A stretch of DNA of 64,000 nt from Syncephalastrum monosporum B8922. Its lineage: Eukaryota > Mucoromycota > Mucoromycetes > Mucorales > Syncephalastraceae. Made by a program: the position numbers and the translations under genes. Position 1 is the stretch's first letter, and every line of letters begins with the position of its first letter. Below are positions 1 through 10,025 of this stretch, in pieces. The DNA lies in NCBI GenBank assembly GCA_000697355.1, contig JNEN01001161.1, forward strand, positions 62,001-126,000. The letters are read 5' to 3'. Under the pieces are notes generated by a model that worked only from the letters and a program-made list of their open reading frames with translations, was not told the DNA's origin and did no database searches.

Positions 1-1361
1 GAAATGACATGTTTTTCGTATTCAGCTGATACACGAGTCCCTTCTCTCATCCATTGCATGATCATTGCATGAAGTATATGTTTCGTGGTCACACTAATAA
101 GCCTCTAGAGACAAGACTGAGTAACGTTAGCAGAACTCTCAAGCTCAACCTTGATGAAGCGTGTGTTGCATGTCTTTGTTGCAGGTACGACAGCTGTTCA
201 GAAGTTCTGAAAACCTGGAATACCTGGACATAAACGACAACTCCGAAGCCAGGGCGGTGGTTCGTGCTTCGAACAAAAAATTGGCTATTAGATGCAGACA
301 AAGGAGGCATACTACAGGGGAAACTTGCCGCTTGTTGACGACGGCAAACCGATTTTATACTATAATTGGTAGGTCGCATTGCAGCGCAAGCATGGGTCAA
401 CAATCTGGTCTTGCCTTTTTTAATTCTTGACTGGTCATGTGTTCCTCATCAGCAGGCATCTTGCGCTCGAAGTCATGGAGATTGAGAGCACATACGTGGA
501 CTTGCAGCAGGAGGTAGCAACCTGAGGCAAATAGTATTTTTTTTTCACATACTGCAGCAGACAGAAAAAAAAGAAAAACGCGGGCCGGTACGCGCATCAA
601 AAGAGCAATTATGCAAGAAACAGCGGTGCACGTCCATGAACCATGTAGAAGCTTATTGGTGCTCGCTTATTGTGTTTACGTACACTAACGTACTTGCTTT
701 CTTCTTGATTCTGTGCATCAATCGCTTGTATTATACGCCGACAAGAGGTTCTCAATTGCCGTTTTGCTTGTAGCACGTACATACAAAATAAGTATGACCG
801 TATTACGCCCAACTGACTTGTGTCTCCACATGGGTGAGACGACCACAGGGGCAGATTGATCGGCAATCTCAGGTACAGTGACAAAAAATTGATAGCTGTC
901 TCCATCCAAGTGACAATCCTTTCGTGTCACTATTCAATACGAAAAAGGGCGTACGTGCGCACATGAAGTAGAGGCTTATACTATATCCATACCACCTCAC
1001 AATGGCACTTATTTTTTATGTTTCGTCAACGTGCACACAATAGTGTATAGCAAGATGCACCGAAAACAAAAAAAAAAAAAAAGAATTATGGGAACGTACC
1101 ACGCTGATCCACGCATGGGGAGAATTTTGGGGAGAGGAGGGCTGGCACATATTGGCCGTGCATGCAGGATGGACCGATTTTATACCAAATATGGGGTGCA
1201 CAGGCTTCCGTATCTTTGTCGATTGAATGCATCTCGAAAGGTAAAGAAGATTAAGCTCATGATACAACATGGAGACTAGATATCATTCTATTCTATTTGT
1301 TGGGGTATACTGTATTGTAAATTGGATGTGAGATTCCAGAAGGTATCGACTTGTTTGGGTG
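1..1361. other. Left-edge region without a convincing gene
   Basis: Short open frames on both strands here have no recognisable family and no consistent splice pattern. An A-run lies near 1068-1082. Frames around 161-430 (+) and 609-930 (-) read through without stops but resemble nothing I know. The stretch downstream of PEN-2 may hold its 3' UTR. Confidence 0.5.
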
Positions 1362-1714
1362 TCAAACCCCTTTTGGTATGACAACGGTAATTTTATCCGC
1401 TGCCGCTCCCCAAGCAATGCGCTTATTGACAAAAAGGGCGTACCATGTGGTGAGGACAATAAACCACACACAGCAACCGATTGCTGACAGGAAGACAACT
1501 ATGTACAGAATTAACCTTTTTCTTCTGTTGGCATGAAAGAACGATGATGCTTACATTTACGCAGATCGGGCGGAGCAGAGGGCTTTCGACTGGCCCGGGC
1601 AAAGAAAACAACGTTAATCAGCCAAAGGAAGGGCAGAAACGCAAAGCCGCCATAAAACATCTTTTTGCAGAGAGACACAAGCTCGTCTGGCTTCATCTTG
1701 TCAATCTTGGCCAT
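1362..1714 (-). CDS. PEN2: Gamma-secretase subunit PEN-2
   Basis: Predicted small polytopic subunit of gamma-secretase, the intramembrane aspartyl protease built on presenilin. Two exons, 1714-1555 and 1498-1362, are joined by a 56-nt GT-AG intron and close in phase to a 98-residue protein; animal PEN-2 has about 101. The N-terminal half carries the family signature: LCKKMFYGGFAFLPFLWLIN at residues 15-34, the GGF-FLPFLW block being the hallmark. The second exon holds a second hydrophobic segment with FIVLTTW, then WGA-AD and a terminal IPKG, matching the conserved PEN-2 end (WGALGDYL...IPLG in animals). An in-frame upstream extension exists, but the Met at 1714 gives the family-length N-terminus. 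In the family PEN-2 stabilises presenilin and is needed for its maturation; it acts in ER/Golgi/endosomal membranes. Presenilin, nicastrin and APH-1 are not in this window. The neighbour RPA2 is unrelated. Confidence 0.88.
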
Positions 1715-2063
1715 CGTGGCGAACAATCGCAAAAATCCGAACGAGCGCCCCTGCCTTGTGCCTGAAAGGAATAAAAGAAAAAAAACCAAATCACTCGGAT
1801 CCATTCCCGCAGTGCATTCTTCTGTCACACAGAAAATGGCCCATTCGAATATTGCCAGGAGTGATCTTGCAGCACGGCAACCAGGTGCCGTGTGTTCTCT
1901 GCTAAGGAAGAAAAACCCTAATTTCGTTGCACATCCTTCCCGTTTTTTATGTTTCTTAATTAGCCAGATAGCTGAACAGTGGGGCAGTGAGTCTCACAGA
2001 TGTGCAGGAGGGTCGAGACAGAGTGACGTGTATATGTAATGTAGGAATGGGGAGACGGGAGAT
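1715..2063. other. Intergenic between PEN-2 and RPA2
   Basis: About 350 bases between the PEN-2 start and the RPA2 stop, both genes on the minus strand. It should contain the PEN-2 promoter and the RPA2 3' end. The PEN-2 frame stays open upstream to 1828, but that extension lacks family similarity. I see no separate gene. Confidence 0.5.
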
Positions 2064-3050
2064 TTAAAAGGATTCAGTGGACTTGAAGTGGTTATCGTCA
2101 ATGGTGGTGTAGCAGTGGCCTTCATTAGACAGGTATTCGATCGCATCGCGAATCTTGGTTTCGTCATGTTGACCACGGAGAGCGCTGAGGATGACATCTA
2201 CGCTCGCGCCCGTGTCCGATTCTTGATATTGCTTGATGATTTTCAGCACCTCGTCGTTCACATTGCCGCCCGACGCTGTAGAGTTGTTTGCCGTGCCCAT
2301 CGCCATGTCACCGCCACCAGCACCCTATGACCTGTGAGACACTACGTAGCTATCGCGTTTACCAACTTACAGGAGATCCCTTGGTAAGTCGCAGGTGGGT
2401 ACGAATGGCGTCCAGAAAGTGATAGCTGATCTCGTTGAAATCAGTAATGGGGACGATGCGGTAGCTGACGACGCTGATCTTGCCGTTGAACTGGTTGGGA
2501 CGACCAAAGACACGCACGTACATGTCCGTCTGGAGTTCGCGTCGTTCCGCAGCATTTTCAGCCGTTTCGGCCTGATCAATCCACCGCTTGACTTCCAGTG
2601 CGCCTGTGCCATCTTCAATCATATACGTCGAGTTGGTTGACAGCTCGGTGATGTTTCGGATCACGCCCACAAAGGTAACCTAGAAGCTGCCAGTCAGGTC
2701 TATTGCCCCCTGTTTTGCACTTCTTTCCGTTCTTTTGATCGCTTACTTGAGTGACATCGGCACCATCGATCCGCAGTGTACTGTCGTGCATCAAGTCAGC
2801 CTTGAGAAGTTGTCGCAGCGTAATGGGTCGCATTGTTTGCTCGCCCATCGGTCGCTACGTGAATGAGTGAGTATTTGAAATGGGGATCGAGGGGAGCAAA
2901 GATTCTGTTTGCTTACACGAGGGGCAGAAGCGCTCGTAGTACCCGAGTTGAACGAGGTGTCCATGTATCCACCGCCTTCAGAGTAGTCTAGCCGAATGCC
3001 ATGAGGATAAGAGCAAAGATTGAGCATTCATTAGCATTCATACCGTTCAT
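2064..3050 (-). CDS. RPA2: Replication protein A 32 kDa subunit (RPA2/Rfa2)
   Basis: Middle subunit of the trimeric single-stranded DNA binding complex RPA, used in replication, repair and recombination in the nucleus. The first coding exon is only ATGAACG (3050-3044); the next starts at 2987 and encodes a Ser/Gly/Tyr-rich tail (YSEGGGYMDT), the region phosphorylated in RPA2 proteins. Then come MRPITLRQLL, the start of the OB fold, and VTFVGVIRNI / YMIEDGTGALEVKRW, a classic RPA2 OB-fold pattern. The last exon (from about 2324) follows a Gly/Ala linker and encodes a C-terminal winged helix (DEVLKIIKQYQ to the end), the protein-interaction module. Order and length match the family. Exon edges in the middle are approximate; the identity is secure. 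Confidence 0.93.
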
Positions 3051-3623
3051 GCTATTGTCTTTGTCTGAGGTGTATTGCTCGAAAAGAAGAACGCGTGTGC
3101 CCGGTCGCGTGCAATGAAAAATTATTTTCGTTTTTTGGACGCGTCCTTCCAGATTTGTCGGGTCATCGAATTTAAAGGCCACAAGTGTATGAATTACATT
3201 CAACCCAAAAGCAAAGTGTTCGGTAAATAATACTTACCTGTGAAGTATAAACATGCGAGCTCAATCAGACACAAAAAAAATACACTTATTTTGTACAAAG
3301 TTATTAAATAGTAGAGCATATGGCTACTGAATGGCTTTATTCTGTGTGCAAGTCGTATGACTTCTGAGTGAAGCCAATCATCTTAAATGTCGGATATAAA
3401 GACATGTGTCTGCTCGGTGCTGGAAGTGAGACAAGACACATAAGAAGTGTAGAACATTCAGGCGGGCTCAGGCGCGACGCATGAGGAAGCAACAAGGCCA
3501 TTGCACAAGCAGCAGGAATCTTTCATCAGCAGTTGTGAAAGTTTCCCACGCTGCCTGCGTGATAAAGCGCACGGTTTTGTTCAAAGACGTCTTTTCTCGA
3601 TTTCTCTCTCACTGCATATCAGA
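3051..3623. promoter_or_regulatory. Divergent intergenic region RPA2 / HGD
   Basis: About 570 bases separate the start codons of two divergently transcribed genes, so both promoters must lie here. The sequence is AT-rich in the middle. The last 60 bases before the HGD start are CT-rich (TTTCTCTCTCACTGC), a pattern seen before several start codons in this window. No TATA box stands out. Confidence 0.45.
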
Positions 3624-5423
3624 ATGACTACCACCGACCCATACTCCTATCTCGAAGGTTTTGGTAACCATTTTACCTCAGAGGCCAAACCAGACGCTCT
3701 TCCCAAAGGTACCGCACCTCTTCCCCCCTTCCTTTATTGATCTAAACTCCTCCCCCCCCTTTTTTCTTCCTTCCTTCTAGGACAAAACACGCCACAGAAA
3801 TGCCCCTACAACCTATATGCCGAACAGCTCTCCGGAAGTGCTTTCACGATGCCGAGAGCCCAGAATTTGCGAAGGTAAACAAAATACAGATACAGATGTT
3901 CAGTAGCCTGACAATAGGGTACTTCCATGACAGCTGGCTGTACCGTATTCGGCCCTCTGTGGTCCATGCGCCCTTTCAGCCCATGCAAGAGAACAACGCC
4001 CTTTTGGTTTCCAAATTTAACGAGTGCGAGGTGACTCCCACCCAGCTCCGATGGAGCCCGTTTGACCTGCCCAAGGAAGGTGACTCTGTCAACTTTGTGC
4101 AAGGCATCAAGACCGTGGCCGGTGCGGGTGATCCAGCCTGCCGTAGTGGTTTGGCTATCCATATTTACACCGCCAACAAGGATATGGACCGCAAAGCTTT
4201 CTACAACTCAGACGGCGACTTCCTGATCGGTATGTACGCACACATGAAGGAAAAAAAGCATATATTCTATGAATAGCTTACATGCAGTTATGATCAAGTC
4301 CCTCAACATGGACGATTGGATATCTTTACCGAATTTGGAAAAATGATGGTGGCTCCTAACGAAATCTGCGTCATTCAACGTGGCGTTCGCTTTTCTGTCT
4401 CCCTACCCGACAACACAGCGTAAGTTTTACAGAAAATATAAGCAAAGTGATTTGACTTTATTAATCGCTATTATAGACGTGGTTACATGCTCGAAATTTA
4501 CGGCCATCATTTTGAGTTGCCTGACCTCGGTCCTATTGGTAATTAATTGCACATTATGCAGTCAACATATGCCGACGCCTGATACCCATGCTAAAATCCA
4601 ACTTAGGTGCCAACGGACTCGCCAATCCACGCGACTTTGTGAGCCCTGTGGCGGCCTATGAAGAGGAAACCGACGTGGACTGGGACATCATTTCCAAGTT
4701 CAACGGCAAACTGTTTGTCGCACGTCAGAGGCATACGCCTTTTGACGTCGTGGCCTGGCACGGTAATTATGTGCCTTACAAGTATGATCTGGCCAAGTTT
4801 TGTGTCATCAACAGTGTGTCGTTCGACCATATTGTAAGTTGAATTTTTTTTATTTTTTTATTTTTTTATCTTGAACCTTGACAACTTCTATTTTTAACCC
4901 CTGCTTGCCCTGGATAGGATCCGTCGATCTTCACAGTGTTGACCGCAAAGTCTGACACACCCGGTCTGGCGATCGCTGACTTTGTCATTTTCCCACCACG
5001 TTGGGCTGTAGCAGACAAAACGGTAAATAGGACCCATCAAACCCGCAAACTGTCTGAAAGCGTACATTCTTTTATTGACCCTTTTTTCCCTGTCAGTTCC
5101 GCCCGCCCTATTTCCATAGAAACTGCATGTCCGAATTCATGGGGTTGATCTTGGGAGACTACGAAGGCAAATCGGGTGGCTTCTTACCTGGAGGTGCCTC
5201 GCTGCACAGCCCCATGACACCGCATGGACCCGATGCAGCCGTCTTTGAGGCCGCATCCAACGCTGACCTCAAGCCAGTGCGCGTTGGTGATCGCACGCAA
5301 TCCTTTATGTTCGAGACGAGCTTAATCTTGAATATTACACCCTGGGCGCTCAAGACCTGCGGCAAGGTGCAGGAAGATTACTACAAGGCTTGGGCCGCTC
5401 TCGAAAGCAAGTTCAACTCGTGA
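3624..5423 (+). CDS. HGD: Homogentisate 1,2-dioxygenase
   Basis: Fe(II) dioxygenase that opens the aromatic ring of homogentisate to maleylacetoacetate in tyrosine/phenylalanine breakdown (cytosolic). The start is the ATG at 3624, followed by [13 protein letters not shown], the conserved N-terminus. Exon 1 ends at 3708 and exon 2 starts at 3781; several further short introns follow (for example near 3876-3932, 4230-4290, 4833-4918 and 5022-5097). Family blocks in order: [67 protein letters not shown] and [10 protein letters not shown]. These include the conserved His and Glu positions that bind iron in the family. The last exon ends at TGA 5421-5423. No other gene of the pathway (fumarylacetoacetase, maleylacetoacetate isomerase) is nearby, unlike the clusters of some ascomycetes. 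Confidence 0.95.
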
Positions 5424-5561
5424 GTTTTATGTATGTGTAATTTGCGTCTGTGTGCATGCAATGCGTGTGATAAAATAACAATTTGGAAGAGAGAGTGTTG
5501 AAAAAAGAGAAAAAATGTGTTTAAACAAAAAAAAAAAAATAACTGGAAGGGGGTATATCGA

Positions 5562-7557
5562 TCACGAAGAAACGGCCATTTTCCACATGCCGTTACGCCA
5601 TTCGGGCGCATTTGGGTTCAGACCTTTCTTATTAGACGGCTCGGATTGGTGTTGCGCGTAATGGTGTTGTTTGTTATTGTGATGGTGAGGACGGTGGGAG
5701 TGGTGTTGATGTCGGTGGAAATAATGCGTATGTGGTGAACCGGCCCGCGTGATAGGAGGGGACACAAGTGCCAGAGGGAAGTCGGCTGGGCGGCGCATGA
5801 CAGGCGTCGAATGCAGGCTAGTGACTGTACTACTGGGGATCTTGACACGACAGTGGATGAGCTCGCCGTCGATGTTTGTATTAAAGACAAGATAACCGTC
5901 TTCCTCCTTCACAGGCGATTGGGTCTGCTGTTTGGATGCGTGCTCGTTCCGAGGTCCTTGATAGCTCACCGAGGGCGATGAACAGGGCGTCGGCAGCTTG
6001 GCAATTTGGGGCGCCTGCTCTGCGTGGTGCTGGTGCTGGTACGGGTACACCTGTTGATGTGGGCGTTGCGCATGGTGCTGATAATGCTGCTGTTGTTGTT
6101 GTTGCTGCTGCTGCTGAGGATGGCGGTGCGGATGATGCTGATGCTGTTGGTGGTTGAAGTGCAGTTGCTGTGGCTCAACCATGGGTGCAGGAGGAGGACG
6201 GGGCTGGGAGCGCTTCTGCTGCTTGTTCATCGTGTTATGATTAGGTTTATTGCATGGCGGCGAGTTGGCACGGGTTTGTTTTGCACGCAGTTCAGCTTCC
6301 AGAGCTTGGATCCTGCGTCGCATCTGGTTTATCTGCATCATGTCCTCCGTTTTTTGTTTATGAAAGTCAACGTAGTCTTGCTCGAGCTGCTTGTATTTAG
6401 ACTGTTCGTCGAGGACCCGCATCTGCAGCGACTGGCATTCCTTCTGCAATGCTTGGACTTTCGAGCCAGAGCCGTCAGTCACGCGCTGCTGGCGTTGCTG
6501 CAGAGTGTGTTTCAGTTCATCCATGGTGCTTTTGATCATGTCACGCTCGGCTTGCAGACTACGGGAAGCGTCGGATGGATGCTGGCTGTTGTCGACTATG
6601 CAGCCTCGTGTGCGCTCCCTCGTCTCGTGCTGAGCCCCCTCCCGGTTCCCTGCATCTGTCGGCGTTGACAGGCCACGAGCATTGCGGGCATTGGACTCGA
6701 GTGCAGCCAAGCGTCGATGGAGGCGCTCCGTCGCACGCTCAAGGTCGTCCAGGCGCTGGACGGTGTTGTCTCGGCCTGACCTAGATTTATCATGGTGGTG
6801 ATGATAATGATCGGGATGCAGCACAATGTTATGGAGCAGGGGTCGCAAGTGTGCTTCTATTTCATGATCCATGCGGGAAGCAAGCATATCCCAAAACCGA
6901 TCCTGACAAGACGAGGGGTTTTGGTGTAAGGAGCAACAAAATGGATCAATTAGCTGCTGCTGTTGATGGTGCTGCTGGAGTTGATGAAGGGCTGCCCCTG
7001 TCGTATCGACCGTCATCCTGCGAGGCTGTTTGGGCGAAGGAATAGGAAGTTGAGTTTGTTTTTTCCTCGTGCTCGCTAATAGTTGGGGTCACTCACCAGT
7101 TGATCGTGTGTCTTGTGCTGCGTGCCACGGTGCCGCCGATTCGCCGCTGTCGGACCGGGCTCTTGGGATGTGCCTCGTGCCTTGGCATGCTCGATCACAC
7201 GGATGACGGCAGGATCATCGTACACCGCGGAGCCGAGTGCTGAAAGCGAAGCTCGATGAAACAATGCTGCTTCGCTATGATGCCATTAATTATTTTTGAG
7301 CTTTTCGACAGCATTTTACATATATGCATATATCTGTATAAAATATAAAATACCTTTCTAATTTTTCGGGTTTATCCATCCGAGAAGCGGGAAGGGTATG
7401 TGAATTCTCCTGTGAAAAAGCTCATCAGTAAAATTGTTCCCCTACACAAACATATAGTTTGTGAGTATTCTACCTCCATGGTCGCTGAGGACGAAGACGA
7501 CGAAGAACAAGCATCGGTTAGCGATTGGGGAGGTGGAGATGATGCGTTTGGATCCAT
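5562..7557 (-). CDS. Q/H-rich coiled-coil protein with C-terminal PAM2-like motif
   Basis: No named family is recognised. I assemble four exons: 7557-7474, 7409-7354, 7274-7097 and 7025-5562. All junctions are GT-AG and in phase, giving 593 residues. In order: a Ser-rich N-terminus; a block FHRASLSALGSAVYDDPAV; charged coiled-coil stretches in the middle (heptad-like segments around DDLERATERLHRRLAALE and later QALEAELRAKQ); a long Gln/His tract encoded by CAG/CAT-type repeats near 6040-6180; a short ordered-looking segment GYLVFNTNIDGELIHCRVKI; and a His/Asn-rich tail. The last residues contain KKGLNPNAPEWRNG, close to the PAM2 motif (LNPxAxEF) that binds the MLLE domain of poly(A)-binding protein; Trp replaces the usual Phe. 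I infer a cytoplasmic RNA-granule or translation link. The first exon and start are the least certain parts. Confidence 0.7.
6040..6185 (-). repeat. CAG/CAT trinucleotide tract coding poly-Gln/His
   Basis: On the plus strand this reads as TGTTG/CTG/GTG-rich triplet repeats; on the coding (minus) strand it encodes an uninterrupted Gln run flanked by His-rich sequence. It lies within the PAM2-type gene. Mixed CAA/CAG codons suggest it is old rather than a fresh expansion. The opposite strand gives a false Leu/Val-rich open frame. Confidence 0.75.
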
Positions 7558-10025
7558 TTTGGACAGGGCTAATAAGATCCTGTTGATTGTTAATATACGC
7601 AGTTGGGTGGTGTGTTGTATAAATTGCTGCCAGATGACAAAGAAGCGAAAGAGTTGAGAAAAAAGAAGGGACGGAGGAAGAAATAGAGCAAGAAATAGCG
7701 AAAAGGACGGCGTACAAATCAGAACAATGGGCTCCTTAAAAGAATGAAAATGGATGCATGTAAAAGGGTGTACCTCTTGCGGATGCGGGCATTGGGCTGA
7801 GTAACGTCCCTCCCCCAACCCACCTGTAACTCCCCTTCAAGTGCTCCGACACCTTACCATAGTAATAATCGCCGCCGCGATCCGCACCACATCCTTCTCA
7901 TTTCTATACGTTACCATCTTCAACAAGTCCATCTGTCTTGGATGAAATGCTGTGCTCTTTTTTTCTTTTCCCAAACCAGACGCTCGCCAGACTATTACGT
8001 TATTGCGCAGCGGCTAAACCTTGTAATCTCACCTTAATTGCTCCGTTTGTCAACTGGTACAATCGTATTGGCTATCAGAGATCCTTAAACCCCCCCACCC
8101 CTTCCTTCCTCCTTGTTCTATTTGCTGCTGATTAAATATGCATTGGCTGCAACATGATTTGTTCTTCCAAAAACACCAGAAAGAGCGTGTGTTTTATGTA
8201 GAATTGCTGCTGTGCCATTGCTGCTGCTGCTGCTGCTGCTCTTATCACCTTTTGGGCAACCGTTCAATGCAAGCCATGCATGCACCTATAACTTTTTCTT
8301 ATAAAAAATTGACTTCCCGCTATCTTTCACAACGTGCTGGTCCCACGACTTGCATTCTCGTTGTCTTGACTGTTCCGTAATACGTGCAACGCTTCTTTGT
8401 GAATCTTAAAAACCTTCTTCATCAGAATTTGGCAGGTTGCTGATCTGCCTTGGGTTACATCTGGATAATCTTTCTTTTACAAGTATTTCCTTGATGGTAT
8501 GGAGTTTATCTTTCATCATTACACTGTACATATATGTATATGTAGAAGCCTTACAGTGCATGCTATATCGTGTCATTCGAGAAGCATAGCTTGAAGCATA
8601 TTACAAGTACACGGATGTATACATGCCAGGCAAGAGCATGTCAGCATTTGACCATGTTTGGCAGCAGAGAAGCACTGGCAGACCACGAGGGGCAAAGTTG
8701 GAGTCGGAATCGTCATTCGTGGTTTACCGGATCTACGGCTGTAATGTTTTTTTTTTTTTTTTTTCGCGTGGCACCGGAGACCGGTGACCTGTTGCACATA
8801 GGCTCCATGAGCGGAGCGCACAGCAACAAGGCTGTTGTGAATGACGGGGTCGCCCAGCAGAGACATATTAAGAAGTCCTCTCTGATCCTTCAGTTGAAGA
8901 GACCTGTGGGTGCAAAAACTCGTGTCACAGAAATAAGCTTACTCGTTCGGCATCGGATCTATGTGTGTCTGGACAATAATAAGCAGGAAGAACTTGTGCT
9001 TCACGTCTTGCCAAAGAAAGACTGTATTTCACTGAAGTGTTTCCTTCGACCAAAGTACCCGCCCAACACTCCGGTGTCACACCTCACAGCAGTCTCGTTT
9101 GAGAACTACCCACAATAAGCTAACGCGCGCGTTCGGATCGCTGCTTCCGGCTCGCTTTGATGCCCCGGTCACAACAGAAAAATGAAATGATCGGCGCAAA
9201 ACTAAATCGATTAGAAGCACATCCTTTTTTTTTTTCTTCGATGGGCAATGATCGCTTGACATAAGCCTTCAATCCCTGCTGGCACAAAAAAAAGGAGCAC
9301 ACTAAGGATACGGACTTCTCAGCAGTGAGATTCCGAGCATGCGCGCTTTCCCTTTTCAATGGTGTCACGCCAAATGAATGATTTCCATTGGACATATATT
9401 TGTTTTTATTATATCTGCGTATACAGCATTTCGAAGTATGCAAACAAGCAATTACATGACAGATCTCAGCTACCGACTCACGACTGACAGGCAAATAAAT
9501 GAGGAGCGTATTCCTGCACAGTCGTCGAACATTATGTGATGCGCCGGGTTTCTTTATTTGCAGTATGTACTGTAGTTCGTTTATACATGCATGTATCTAT
9601 GTCTGTCAACTTGTGATACCTTGACTTTATATATTAGAGAGACATATTTTACATAAGCTCGATAGGCATATCTCATTCTCACGTCTGATAATGCCTGGGC
9701 ATACTGTATAATAAAGTTTTCCTCTGGTCTTACGTACAGCTTTATAAGAACCACACAAGCAAGAAGCACGCCGGTAGCATGCAATATACTTGCCGTACAT
9801 TATACAAGTCAAGTACGTTATTTTTTAAAACGTTCACTTATGATGAGAAAGGGGAAAACGAGATGGCCTTGAGCTGTACCTGACGAGTTGCCCCGTAAAA
9901 CAGGTTTGATATCTTATTGGCTCGGAGGTGCAAATTAGGTGGCAACTGGATATGCTTTGAGCAAATGACCATTCAAAGGCTGCAACTTTCTCTCCCGTCC
10001 AGTGAGAGAGGATTCATCCAGTACA
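7558..10025. other. 2.5-kb region without a convincing gene
   Basis: Lies between the divergent PAM2-type gene and the FHIP gene. It holds a CTG run (8219-8240), a T-run of about 20 (8745-8764) and several AT-rich, TATATA-containing patches. A plus-strand frame of 182 codons (8570-9118) reads through the T-run as poly-Phe; its second half (8850-9115) has a fairly even composition but no recognisable domain. The segment before 10026 should hold the FHIP promoter. Confidence 0.5.

Noticed and set aside
6006..6668. Plus-strand Leu/Val-rich frame resembling a membrane protein
   Set aside because: It is the reverse reading of the CAG/CAT tract of the PAM2-type gene.
8570..9118. Plus-strand frame of 182 codons in a gene-free region
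   Set aside because: Runs through a 20-T tract as poly-Phe; no domain, no splice support, composition like surrounding DNA. Could be an old pseudogene, but this cannot be shown.
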